Assembly (NCBI RefSeq): GCF_028823535.1
Contig: NZ_JAQIYM010000008.1
Span: 287,154-351,153, forward strand
Source: Pseudomonas serbica
GTDB lineage: Bacteria > Pseudomonadota > Gammaproteobacteria > Pseudomonadales > Pseudomonadaceae
DNA length: 64,000 nucleotides
Direction of reading: 5' to 3'
This document shows positions 26,648 through 34,869 of the stretch, one piece after another. Each line of letters opens with the position of its first letter. The first letter of the stretch is position 1. The notes beneath the pieces were generated by a model. It saw only the letters and a program-made list of their open reading frames with translations. It did no database searches and was not told where the DNA came from. Both the position numbers and the translations under genes were made by a program.

Positions 26648-27438
26648 TGCGCATCCGCCGGCAGGCTGATCATGTCGCGGTAAGTGACTTCGCTTTCATT
26701 GAGCAGGCGCTCGACATCACCGGCCTCCACCATGCGCTGCAATTGCGCATCAATCTGCGGCATGCGCGCGGACAACGGCGAACGGCGGGAAACGGCGACC
26801 CGCAGGTAATCCACGCTCAGGGCCCTGGGCAAGGCCACGATGTCTTGGGCGCCGGGCAGGTTGGCCACGTACAACTCGCCGGTGCGGCGCTCCTGGGTGA
26901 TGAAATCGATGCGCCCGCGAATCAGCTTGCCGAAGTTCTGGCCGCTGCTGGCGACCCATTCGATGTTGTTGTGCTGCGCGACCATGCGATCGAACGCCAC
27001 GCCGTAGCTTTCACCAAACAGCAAGCCGCCACGGTAATGCGCCAGGTCCTGCAAGTGTTCGAACTTCACCGGATGTTGGCGATTGACGAACAACGCCACC
27101 TCTTCGCGCAGCACCGGCACGGTGGAAAACAGCATGCTCTGTTCCCGCTGCGCAGTGCTGTAGGCCAGCACCACATCGACACGGCCTTCGGCGGCGTCCA
27201 GCAGACAGCGTTTCCAGTTGCCCAACACCACGGTCTCGACCTCATAGCCGAGCTGGCCGAACAACTGCTTGACCACGCTCGGCGCCAGGCCGCGGACTTG
27301 TTTGCCGTCGCTCCAGGAAATCGGCGGGTACACCGGGTAATCGCAGTAGCGGATTTTTTCCGCCGCCTGCGCGCTGGTCGTCGACAGAGCCAGCCACATT
27401 ACCAGCACCCACCAGAGCCTGCGCCCCACCGCCGTCAC
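26644..27438 (-). CDS. Periplasmic solute-binding protein (SBP family 3), probable co-sensor
   Basis: A 264-residue family 3 solute-binding protein with a signal peptide ending AQA at about residue 25. The mature part begins with KIRYCDYPVYPPISWSDGK and has the paired lobes with CLLDAAEGRVDVVLAYSTAQR. It is wedged with 4-bp overlaps between the response regulator and the hybrid kinase, and no transporter subunits are near. It is therefore probably a ligand-presenting partner of the kinase, not a transport component (inference). The usual Arg that holds the ligand carboxylate is not obvious by eye. Confidence 0.85.
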   Translation of the reverse strand: MTAVGRRLWWVLVMWLALSTTSAQAAEKIRYCDYPVYPPISWSDGKQVRGLAPSVVKQLFGQLGYEVETVVLGNWKRCLLDAAEGRVDVVLAYSTAQREQSMLFSTVPVLREEVALFVNRQHPVKFEHLQDLAHYRGGLLFGESYGVAFDRMVAQHNNIEWVASSGQNFGKLIRGRIDFITQERRTGELYVANLPGAQDIVALPRALSVDYLRVAVSRRSPLSARMPQIDAQLQRMVEAGDVERLLNESEVTYRDMISLPADAQ

Positions 27439-28151
27439 GCCGCCAGGCTGGCAGTGAAGAGGTAGCCGGCGCCATGGATGGTGATGATCAGCTGCGGTTC
27501 GGCGGGATCGTCATGCAACTTGCGGCGCAGGCGCCCGACCAGCACGTCGATCGAGCGGTCGTTGGGCACCCATTCGCGGTTGCGGATCTGGTCCATCAAC
27601 TGGTCGCGGCTGAGGGTGTGGCCGCTGTTGCGCAAGAACACGCTGAGCAACTGGTATTCGCCGTGGGTCAGCAAGGTCTCGCTGCCGGCCGGGTCGATCA
27701 GCCGCCGGCGGTCGGTGTCCAGCGCCCAGTCGGCGAACTGTTTGACCGGTTTGGCGACGGCGGCAACCGGTTGTGGTGCCTGCGCATGGCGGACCCGGCG
27801 AATCAGGTTTTTCGCCCGGGACACCAGTTCCCGCGGGTTGAGGGGTTTGATCACGTAATCGTCGGCGCCGCATTCAAGCCCGACGATGCGGTCGATTTCG
27901 TCGTTGCGCCCGGTGATCAGGATGATGCCGACTTCCGATCGCACCCGCAGTTCGCGGGTCAGGGTCAGGCCGTCTTTACCCGGCAGGCGGATATCGAGCA
28001 TGACCAGGTCGACCGCCTGGTTGGCCAGGAAGGTTTCGGCCAGTTCCGCCGTGGCGGCACAATGCACGTCGTAGCCCTCCCGGGACAGGTAGGCATGCAA
28101 CAGTTCGCGAATCAGCGGATCGTCATCGACGATCAGTACCCGAGGAGTCAT
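27435..28151 (-). CDS. aruR: OmpR/PhoB-family response regulator, AruR-like
   Basis: A 238-residue two-domain regulator. The receiver (1-120) has DDD near residue 10, phospho-Asp in LVMLDIRLPGKDG near residue 53 and Lys in DDYVIKPLNPREL. The C-terminal winged helix (about 140-235) has RDQLMDQIRNREWVPNDRSIDVLVGRLRRKL and ends with the IHGAGYLF hairpin. It starts the regulator-binding protein-kinase operon. By position it matches AruR, the activator of aruHI. A 74-bp gap separates it from the TetR gene upstream. Confidence 0.87.
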   Translation of the reverse strand: MTPRVLIVDDDPLIRELLHAYLSREGYDVHCAATAELAETFLANQAVDLVMLDIRLPGKDGLTLTRELRVRSEVGIILITGRNDEIDRIVGLECGADDYVIKPLNPRELVSRAKNLIRRVRHAQAPQPVAAVAKPVKQFADWALDTDRRRLIDPAGSETLLTHGEYQLLSVFLRNSGHTLSRDQLMDQIRNREWVPNDRSIDVLVGRLRRKLHDDPAEPQLIITIHGAGYLFTASLAA

Positions 28152-28225
28152 TGCTGGGTGTCCTGCTTGTTTCTTATTAGAGGGACTGCATCAGCGGCAG
28201 AGAGTAGCCACTGCTGAACGGGTGA

Positions 28226-28873
28226 TCAACAGCTGCTCGTCTGCTGGCAAAACCGCTGGCGGCCACCGGCCTGCAAACCGTCGACCCAGGCCTCGCAGAT
28301 CTGCATGCCCTGTTCGGGGGTAAAAGTCCCCGGATTGAGCCCGGACTCGAGCCACAAGCCATCGAGCAGTGCGCTGAGGCTGATCGCCGCCAGGTCGGCA
28401 TCGAAGTGCTCCCAGCCCTCCTCCTGCGCCAACTCCCGGAGCACCTTGCCGAGGATCGCGCGGTACTCGCCATAGGAATGATCGTGGGCCTGGTTGATCG
28501 CCTCGGCGGTTTTTACCGCGCCCCAGAAGGCAAGCCAGGCGTCGATCAATTGCGGGTCGAGCAATTCGGCGGAGAACGATCCGCGGAAAAACGCCGACAG
28601 GCGTTCGCGGGCATTGGGTGCCGCCTGCTCCATGGCATCGCGCAGCAGGGTCATGACGCGCCCGGTGATCGCCATGTACGCCTCGGCCACCAGTTCGTCC
28701 TTGCCCGAATAGTGATGGCTGATCAGCCCCACCGACACTCCGGCCTCAGCAGAAATCTTGCGAATCGACGCTCCCTGGAAACCATGGCGCTTGAGGCACA
28801 CCAGCGTCGCCTCGATCAGATTGGCCTTGCGCAACTCCGGTTCCATGCGGGAAAAACGGGCTTCCTGGTTCAT
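28226..28873 (-). CDS. TetR-family (BetI-like) transcriptional regulator
   Basis: A 215-residue TetR regulator. The helix-turn-helix is ASIRKISAEAGVSVGLISHHY in residues 35-56, and a BetI-type C-terminal domain follows (AELLDPQLIDAWLAFWGAV). The ATG at 28873 has AGGAGC upstream and was preferred over the start 15 codons earlier. It lies next to a class II aldolase and a polyamine-type binding protein reading the same way. The effector is unknown. Candidate operators are the palindromes at 22489 and 31050. Confidence 0.88.
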   Translation of the reverse strand: MNQEARFSRMEPELRKANLIEATLVCLKRHGFQGASIRKISAEAGVSVGLISHHYSGKDELVAEAYMAITGRVMTLLRDAMEQAAPNARERLSAFFRGSFSAELLDPQLIDAWLAFWGAVKTAEAINQAHDHSYGEYRAILGKVLRELAQEEGWEHFDADLAAISLSALLDGLWLESGLNPGTFTPEQGMQICEAWVDGLQAGGRQRFCQQTSSC

Positions 28874-29020
28874 GGGCAACGCTCCTGGTTTGTCGATCGT
28901 TGAACGACTGTACAGCAAGAAGGTGGCATGGCTCCAGTCAGGCGTTTGTCAGATGGACAGTAGCGCGCCCATCGCGGGCTTGCCAGCGATGAGGCCAGCC
29001 CGAACAACCGAAGTTCCAGA

Positions 29021-29812
29021 TCAATCCCGATAATCCGGCGCCACCCGCTCCAGCAATCTCAACAACGCCGCCCACGCCAGTTGCATCGCATCCGGATCAT
29101 TCAGCTCCCCCTCTCCCAGCGCCCGCTCCGGTTCGTTGAACTGGCGCTCGGTGTGCGCGCACACCTCGGCCGGCGGCAACACCAGCTCGCCAGCCGCTTG
29201 CGCCGCCAGCTGGATTTCGCAAGCCTTTTCCAGGTAATACATGCGCAAGAATGCCTGGTTCACGGTTTCGCCGACGGTCAGCAGCCCATGGTTGCGCAGC
29301 ATCAGCACGGGTTTGTCGCCCATGTCCGCTACCAGCCGTTGCTGCTCGCTCAGGTCCAGCGCCACGCCCTCGTAGTCGTGGTAGGCAACGCGACCGTAGA
29401 ACTCCATGGAAATCTGATTAACCGGCAACAATCCGCACTTGAGCGCGGCCACCGCGCAACCGGACTTGGTGTGGGTGTGCAGCACGCACTGCGCGTCTTC
29501 ACGCGCGCCATGAATGGCGCTGTGAATGACAAAGCCGGCGGGATTCACCGGGTACGGCGATGGCTCGACGGCGCGGCCATCGAGATCGATCTTGACCAGG
29601 TTGGACGCGGTGATTTCGTCGAACATCAGCCCGTAGGGGTTGATCAGGAAGTGATGCTCGGGCCCCGGAATACGCACTGAGATATGGGTGAAGATCAGGT
29701 CGGTCATGCGAAAATGCGCAATCAGGCGATAACAGGCCGCCAGTTCTTCACGCAGCCGCTGTTCGGTGGCGCTGCGCTCAGGGGCAGTCAGCGCAGTGGC
29801 GATGTTGTTCAT
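29021..29812 (-). CDS. Class II aldolase/adducin family protein
   Basis: A 263-residue class II aldolase-fold protein. The metal-binding His pair is in VLHTHTKSG and a third His lies in MLRNHGLLTVG. FTHISVRIPGPEHHFLINP is the conserved N-terminal segment (shown in part: FTHISVRIPG). Members cleave or epimerise sugar phosphates, but many soil-bacterial paralogues of this length have no known substrate. The ATG at 29812 has GGAG upstream. It is 77 bp downstream of a periplasmic binding-protein gene. Confidence 0.82.
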   Translation of the reverse strand: MNNIATALTAPERSATEQRLREELAACYRLIAHFRMTDLIFTHISVRIPGPEHHFLINPYGLMFDEITASNLVKIDLDGRAVEPSPYPVNPAGFVIHSAIHGAREDAQCVLHTHTKSGCAVAALKCGLLPVNQISMEFYGRVAYHDYEGVALDLSEQQRLVADMGDKPVLMLRNHGLLTVGETVNQAFLRMYYLEKACEIQLAAQAAGELVLPPAEVCAHTERQFNEPERALGEGELNDPDAMQLAWAALLRLLERVAPDYRD

Positions 29813-29889
29813 TGTTCGGACTCTCCAGGCTGTTCGGCTGGGCAGACAGTAAGACTGGACGCTTTGGCACGTCCAGCCATCCTCGCTAT

Positions 29890-30939
29890 TTATTTGCTGG
29901 CCCAGGCGTTGAAGCGCTCTTCCAGTTCTTCGCCATGGTCGACCCAGAAACCTACGTCCATCGACAAAGCACCCTTGAGGTTCTGCGGCGCCGTGGGCAC
30001 CCACTGCGCCAGTTTGTCATCGAGCCGTGCGGCGGCCTGGATGTTGGTCGGGCCGTAGGGGATCTGCTCGACGTATTTCACCTGGGCATCCGGCTGGTTG
30101 GCGAAAGCGATGAAGCGCTTGGCCTGGTCGACGTGCCTGGAGCCCTTGATGATCGCCCAGTAGTCCATGCCATACAGGCTGCCGGGCCAGACCAGCGCCA
30201 GATGGCTGCCTTTCTGCGCGGCGTCGGCAATGCGCCCGCTGTAGGTCGAAGTCATCACCACATCGCCGGCGGTCAACCATTGCGGCGGTTGTGCGCCGGC
30301 TTCCCACCACTGGATGTAGGGCTTGAGGTCAGTGAGTTTGGCAAACGCCCGATCCACGCCCTGCGGGGTGTTGAGCACCTTGTACACGTCATCGACCTTG
30401 ACCCCGTCGGCCAGCAGGGCGAACTCCAGGTTGTACACCGCGCGCTTGCGCAGACCGCGCTTGCCAGGAATTTTCTGCACGTCCCAGAAGTCCGCCCATG
30501 ACGTAGGGGCCTGGGCGAGTTTGTCGGTGTCGTAGGCGATCGCCACGCTCCACACCAGCGCGGCGGAGCCGCATTCCTGCGCAGCCTCGGGGATCAACTG
30601 CTCGGTGCGCCCCAGGCGAGTCCAGTCCAGTCGTTCATACATGCCCTCTTCGCAGCCGCGCATCAGGTCCGGACCTTCGATTTGCACCACGTCCCAGTCG
30701 ACGTTACCGGTGTCGACCATGACTTTGATCTTCGCCATCTCGCCGTTGTATTCGCTCTGGATCACTTTGCTTTGATCCACGGCGGCAAAAGGCTGGAAGA
30801 ACGCCACGTCCTGGGCTTTTTGTCCGGCGCCGCCGTAACCGACCACCACCATGTCCGATGCTGCCTGTGCGCTGCCCAAACCCATGGCCAGGATCAACGC
30901 CAAGGGATAAACACCGTGCTTTAGCGTATTCGATTTCAT
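29890..30939 (-). CDS. Polyamine-type periplasmic substrate-binding protein
   Basis: A 349-residue family 1 (PotD/PotF-like) binding protein. A signal peptide ends AQAASD near residue 25. The mature protein begins VVVGYGGAGQKAQDVAFFQPF and has GNVDWDVVQIEGPDLMRGCEEG, IAYDTDKL and PTSWADFWDV, as in spermidine/putrescine-type proteins. The ATG at 30939 follows AGGAAC. No permease or ATPase is adjacent, so it must use a transporter encoded elsewhere or serve in sensing. It is divergent from the oxidoreductase gene at 31174, with an AT-rich inverted repeat between them. Confidence 0.86.
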   Translation of the reverse strand: MKSNTLKHGVYPLALILAMGLGSAQAASDMVVVGYGGAGQKAQDVAFFQPFAAVDQSKVIQSEYNGEMAKIKVMVDTGNVDWDVVQIEGPDLMRGCEEGMYERLDWTRLGRTEQLIPEAAQECGSAALVWSVAIAYDTDKLAQAPTSWADFWDVQKIPGKRGLRKRAVYNLEFALLADGVKVDDVYKVLNTPQGVDRAFAKLTDLKPYIQWWEAGAQPPQWLTAGDVVMTSTYSGRIADAAQKGSHLALVWPGSLYGMDYWAIIKGSRHVDQAKRFIAFANQPDAQVKYVEQIPYGPTNIQAAARLDDKLAQWVPTAPQNLKGALSMDVGFWVDHGEELEERFNAWASK

Positions 30940-31049
30940 CAATGGTTCCTCGTGCAGGTACCAGGCGACTACGGAGTCGGCATGGCCCTTTTTTATTGTT
31001 GGTGAGGTTCGCCCCAGGAGCGGGCTCGACACGAAACTACTCAAGGCAT

Positions 31050-31076
31050 AGTAAAAAAACAAGTTGATTTTTTACT
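31050..31076. promoter_or_regulatory. Perfect AT-rich inverted repeat in a divergent promoter region
   Basis: AGTAAAAAA, nine bases, TTTTTTACT: perfect 9-bp arms in the 234-bp region between the binding protein (minus) and the oxidoreductase (plus). It is strikingly AT-rich in a GC-rich genome. It is placed to control both genes, and is a likely operator for a local regulator such as the XRE-cupin protein encoded at 33197. As an RNA it could also act as a bidirectional terminator-like stem. Confidence 0.55.
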
Positions 31077-31122
31077 GCCGGTAAATTTCTATAGAGCAAA
31101 CAAAAACGAAAGTTGATGCCTC

Positions 31123-31147
31123 TGTAGGCGCGAGCTCGCACCTACAG
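31123..31147. repeat. Single REP-like palindrome
   Basis: CTGTAGGCGCGAGCTCGCACCTACAG is nearly self-complementary (two mismatched positions). It looks like a collapsed REPIN that has lost its spacer. It lies 27 bp upstream of the oxidoreductase start, within the mRNA leader. Confidence 0.6.
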
Positions 31148-31173
31148 GCCAGCCCGCCCGGAGTAACCGCACC

Positions 31174-33135
31174 ATGTCGAGCCCGACCCCTGCCTTCGCG
31201 CACCTTTTCGAACCCTTGCAGATCCGTGGCAAGCGCCTGAAGAACCGCATCATGTCCAGCGGACACGACACCTCGATGCCCACCGACAACCTGGTCAACG
31301 AGCAGCTGATCGCCTATCACCGGGCGCGCGCCGAAGGCGGTGTCGGGCTGATCGTGCTGCAAGTGGCCGGGGTGCATGACAGTGCGCGCTACACCTCCCA
31401 CGTGCTGATGGCCACCGACGATGAATGCATCGAGGGCTACCGCAAACTCGCGCAAACCTGCCATGCCCACGGCACCGTGGTGCTGTCGCAAGTGTTTCAT
31501 CCGGGGCGGGAAATCATGGAGTCCAGCGATGGCCTGCTGGCAGTGGCCTACTCGGCATCGGCGGTGCCCAACGAGCGTTTCCGGGTCATGCCGCGGGCGC
31601 TGGACCAGGCGATGATCGACGAGATCGTCGCCGGTTATGCCGCTGCTGCCCGACGCCTGCACCAGGCCGGCATCGATGGCGTGGAAGTGGTCGCCAGTCA
31701 CGGTTACCTGCCGGCGCAATTCATCAACCCTCGGGTCAACCGCCGCACCGATGGCTACAACGGTGAACTGGAACAGCGTTTGCGCTTCCTGCGTGAAGTC
31801 ATCGCTGCGGTGCGTGCGGCGACTGATGAGCAATTCATCATCGGCCTGCGCATCTCTGCCGATGAGCGCGATCCTGAAGGGCTGACCGAAGACGAATCAT
31901 TGACCGCCGTACAATCGCTGCAAGGGCAGCTGGATTACGTGCACATCGTCGCCGGTACTTCGGCATCCCTCGGTGGTGCCGTGCACATCGTGCCGCCGAT
32001 GGCGATCGAAGCGGCGTACCTGGCCAAGGAGGCCGGCACCTTCAAGGCTGGCTTGAACATTCCCTTGTTCGTCACCGGGCGCATCAACCAGCCCCAGGAG
32101 GCCGAGTTGATTCTGGCCCGGGGTCAGGCCGATGTGTGCGGCATGACCCGGGCGTTGATCTGCGACCCGCAAATGCCCAACAAGACCGACGTCGGCCGCG
32201 TAGAAGATGTGCGAGCGTGCATTGCCTGCAATCAAGCGTGCATCGGGCACTTCCACAAGGGCTTGCCGATTTCCTGCATCCAGCACCCGGAAACGGGACG
32301 CGAATTGATCTTTGGTCACAGGCAGGCAACGAAATCACGCAAACGCATCATGATCGCCGGCGGTGGTCCGGCCGGCATGAAGGCCGCCGCCGTCGCCGCC
32401 CAACGCGGCCATGACGTGACGCTGTACGAAGCCAGCGCGCAACTGGGTGGTCAGGTGTTACTCGCGCAACTGCTGCCGCGGCGTAGCGAATTCGGCGGTG
32501 CCAGCACCAACCTGCAGCGGGAAATGGAACTGGCCGGAGTACGCGTGGTGCGCAATACGCGGGTCGACCGCGCGCTGGTGGAGCAGGAGAAACCGGACAT
32601 GGTGATCGTCGCCACGGGTGCCGAACCCTATTGGCCGCTCTTCGAACGCGGTGGCGAATTGCAGGTGGTGGATGCCTGGCAAGTGCTGCGTGAAGAAGTG
32701 CAAATCGGCCGTTCGGTGGTGGTGGTCGACTGGCGCTGCGACTGGATCGGCCCCGGCATTGCCGAGCGCCTGACCCGTTCCGGTCATCAGGTGCAACTGG
32801 CGGTCAACGGCACCCACTGCGGGGAGAACCTGCCGCTGTACGTGCGCGATCAACTGGCTGGCGAGTTGCACAAACTGGGGGTTCCCATTACGCCTTATGC
32901 GCGCTTGTACGGGTGCGACGACAACACGGTCTACTTGCAACACACCGCCAGCGGCGAACCGATGCTGATGGAGAATATCGATACGCTGGTGCTGTGCCAG
33001 GGCCATCAACCGGTGGATACGCTCGGGGCAGCGTTGCAAGGCCTGGTGGAATTTCGCCGCATCGGTGACTGCCTGGCGCCGCGTACCGCCGAAGAAGCGA
33101 TTTATGAAGGGTTGAAAGTCGCGTGGGAGCTTTAA
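31174..33135 (+). CDS. FMN/4Fe-4S/FAD oxidoreductase (Old Yellow Enzyme fused to pyridine nucleotide-disulphide-type domain)
   Basis: A 653-residue protein. Residues 1-360 form an FMN-binding TIM barrel of the Old Yellow Enzyme type (HLFEPLQIRGKRLKNRIM). The iron-sulphur cluster motif is CIACNQACIGHFHKGLPISC, near residues 349-368. A FAD/NAD(P) domain follows from IMIAGGGPAGMKAAA at about residue 390. This layout is shared by 2,4-dienoyl-CoA reductase, trimethylamine/dimethylamine dehydrogenases and dimethylglycine demethylase DgcA. The substrate cannot be assigned. Divergence from a polyamine-type binding protein points to an amine. The XRE-cupin regulator follows 61 bp downstream. Confidence 0.88.
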   Translation: MSSPTPAFAHLFEPLQIRGKRLKNRIMSSGHDTSMPTDNLVNEQLIAYHRARAEGGVGLIVLQVAGVHDSARYTSHVLMATDDECIEGYRKLAQTCHAHGTVVLSQVFHPGREIMESSDGLLAVAYSASAVPNERFRVMPRALDQAMIDEIVAGYAAAARRLHQAGIDGVEVVASHGYLPAQFINPRVNRRTDGYNGELEQRLRFLREVIAAVRAATDEQFIIGLRISADERDPEGLTEDESLTAVQSLQGQLDYVHIVAGTSASLGGAVHIVPPMAIEAAYLAKEAGTFKAGLNIPLFVTGRINQPQEAELILARGQADVCGMTRALICDPQMPNKTDVGRVEDVRACIACNQACIGHFHKGLPISCIQHPETGRELIFGHRQATKSRKRIMIAGGGPAGMKAAAVAAQRGHDVTLYEASAQLGGQVLLAQLLPRRSEFGGASTNLQREMELAGVRVVRNTRVDRALVEQEKPDMVIVATGAEPYWPLFERGGELQVVDAWQVLREEVQIGRSVVVVDWRCDWIGPGIAERLTRSGHQVQLAVNGTHCGENLPLYVRDQLAGELHKLGVPITPYARLYGCDDNTVYLQHTASGEPMLMENIDTLVLCQGHQPVDTLGAALQGLVEFRRIGDCLAPRTAEEAIYEGLKVAWEL

Positions 33136-33166
33136 GCCTGTTTATACTCCGGGGCTTTAATGACTG

Positions 33167-33184
33167 ACCCCTATCTCTAGGGGT
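33167..33184 (+). promoter_or_regulatory. Small inverted repeat in the leader of the XRE regulator
   Basis: ACCCCTA-TCTC-TAGGGGT is a perfect 7-bp inverted repeat with a 4-base loop, ending 12 bp before the ATG of the regulator gene. It could be an autoregulatory operator or a leader hairpin that masks the ribosome site. Confidence 0.45.
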
Positions 33185-33196
33185 TTGGAACTTCGT

Positions 33197-33778
33197 ATGA
33201 GCAATGACAGCAAGACCCAGGCCGAACCGCATTTCCTCGGCACGCGGATTCGCGGCCTGCGCAAACGCCGGGGCATGACCCTGGCGCAATTGGCGCAACA
33301 AAGCGAACTGACCGCCGGCTACATCAGCCAGCTGGAACGCAACCTCGCCTACCCGTCGATCCCGGCGCTGTTCAACATTGCCCGCAGCCTCGGCGTGACC
33401 ATCCAGTGGTTCTTCGCCAGCGAAGCCGTCACCGCTCCCGAAGACGAAGGCATTGTCGTGCGCAAGCACAGTCGCCTGAACGTGCATTACGAAGACGGCA
33501 TCGTCGACCAGTTATTGACCCCGCAAGCCAACCGCCAGCTGGAAATGCTCCACTCGCGTTTTCCGCCGGGCACTTACAGCCAGCAAAGCTACAGCCACGA
33601 CGGCGAAGAAGCCGGCTATCTGCTGTCGGGCAGCTTCGAGTTGTGGGTCGGCGAGCGCTACTTTCAGCTCAACGAAGGCGACAGTTTCAGTTTTTCCAGC
33701 CAGCAACCGCACCGCTACGGCAACCCGGGTGAGGTGGATGCGGTGGTGATCTGGGTGATCACCCCGCCGACCTTCTAA
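33197..33778 (+). CDS. XRE-family regulator with C-terminal cupin domain
   Basis: A 193-residue protein. The N-terminal helix-turn-helix is MTLAQLAQQSELTAGYISQLE (residues about 26-45, shown in part). The C-terminal cupin (about 110-190) has SQQSYSHDGEEAGYLLSGSFEL and FSFSSQQPHRYGNPGE. Such small-molecule-sensing repressors (PuuR/PauR/SutR type) often control polyamine, amino acid or sulphur catabolism. The ATG at 33197 begins MSNDSKTQAE; a TTG four codons earlier is possible. It converges with the AraC gene (4-bp overlap of ends). Confidence 0.88.
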   Translation: MSNDSKTQAEPHFLGTRIRGLRKRRGMTLAQLAQQSELTAGYISQLERNLAYPSIPALFNIARSLGVTIQWFFASEAVTAPEDEGIVVRKHSRLNVHYEDGIVDQLLTPQANRQLEMLHSRFPPGTYSQQSYSHDGEEAGYLLSGSFELWVGERYFQLNEGDSFSFSSQQPHRYGNPGEVDAVVIWVITPPTF

Positions 33779-34707
33779 CGCCGGCCGCGCCCGATTGCTT
33801 GTGCAACACCGGCACGCTTGAGGGTGTCGCTCGGCAGTTCCTTGAACAACGCACGATAGCTGCTGGAAAACCGTCCCAAATGCCAGAACGACCAGTGCAT
33901 GGCCACTTCGGCCACGGTGGTTTGCAGGGGAGTGCGGCTGAGCAGTTCGCGCCGGGCGCTGTTCAGGCGGCGCAGGCGCAACCATTGGGTCGGCGCCATA
34001 CCGGTATAGGTCTTGAACGTGTGTTGCAACTGGCGTAGCGAAACCCCGGCAACCTGGGACAATGCCAGCAGATTGAGGTGTTCTTCCGGGCTGTCCGCCG
34101 CCCATTCCCCTACCCGCTTCATGATCGCCCGGTCCCCGGCCCGGCGCTGCAGTGCGCCCTGGTCGAGACTGACACAGGCGTTATCGAGGATGAACAGGCA
34201 ATCGTCCAGCAGCTGTTGGGTCAAGGCTTCGCGGCTTGGCGGATCGTAGGTTTGCGACAACTGGGTCAGGGTTGCGCTGAGCCAGCGACTGAACAACCCG
34301 TTTTGCTGGCAATTGAGCGGCGCCATGAACAGCCCCTCCAACCGCGCGACATCCAGCCCATGGCGCTTGACGAACTCCGGGCCGAACACCACGGCGATTT
34401 CCTGGTAGTTCTCCGGGGTGATCCAGATGTTGCGACTTTCACCATTCAACACGTACAGCGCGTTGTCGCTGCGGTCGAAACAGAACGCCAGCGAACCTTG
34501 TGGCGCGCTGAAATTCTGCTCGACCCGGGTGTTCATGTGCTCCTCGTAGATCTCCACGCCCTGTAGATCCAGATAACGCACCAGGCCGGCGAAATGTCCC
34601 GGCGACATCTGTTGGTAATGCTGGACCCAACCAGGCGTAGCGCGAATTTGCTCGGCGACTTCGAAGGTACTGAATGCTTGAACCTGTAGTGAGTTGCACG
34701 TTGACAT
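33775..34707 (-). CDS. AraC-family transcriptional regulator
   Basis: A 310-residue AraC regulator. The C-terminal pair of helix-turn-helix motifs spans about 205-305 (LLALSQVAGVSLRQLQHTF and TTVAEVAMHWSFWHLGRFS). The N-terminal sensor domain (1-190) resembles those of FeaR/EutR-like proteins acting on amines. It is divergent from the gamma-glutamylpolyamine synthetase gene, with 162 bp between the starts, and so is the probable regulator of the polyamine genes to its right. No clear direct-repeat binding site was picked out. Confidence 0.87.
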   Translation of the reverse strand: MSTCNSLQVQAFSTFEVAEQIRATPGWVQHYQQMSPGHFAGLVRYLDLQGVEIYEEHMNTRVEQNFSAPQGSLAFCFDRSDNALYVLNGESRNIWITPENYQEIAVVFGPEFVKRHGLDVARLEGLFMAPLNCQQNGLFSRWLSATLTQLSQTYDPPSREALTQQLLDDCLFILDNACVSLDQGALQRRAGDRAIMKRVGEWAADSPEEHLNLLALSQVAGVSLRQLQHTFKTYTGMAPTQWLRLRRLNSARRELLSRTPLQTTVAEVAMHWSFWHLGRFSSSYRALFKELPSDTLKRAGVAQAIGRGRR

Positions 34708-34869
34708 TGGGCGACCTTACGCACTCTTTTGGTGCGCTTTGTGCTGCTTAAAGTGGATAGATGGAACTGCAAGGCTCGCCCAAGATAGACGTCAACGCGC
34801 TACAGGGGAAGCGTCCTGCAGATGAAATCGACTTTCTCCCGCGTTAACAAAACCAATAACGAGGTCTTT

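Noticed and set aside
31050..31076. The AT-rich inverted repeat as a simple terminator
   Set aside because: It lies between two divergent gene starts, where no transcript is expected to end, so an operator role is preferred although not proven.
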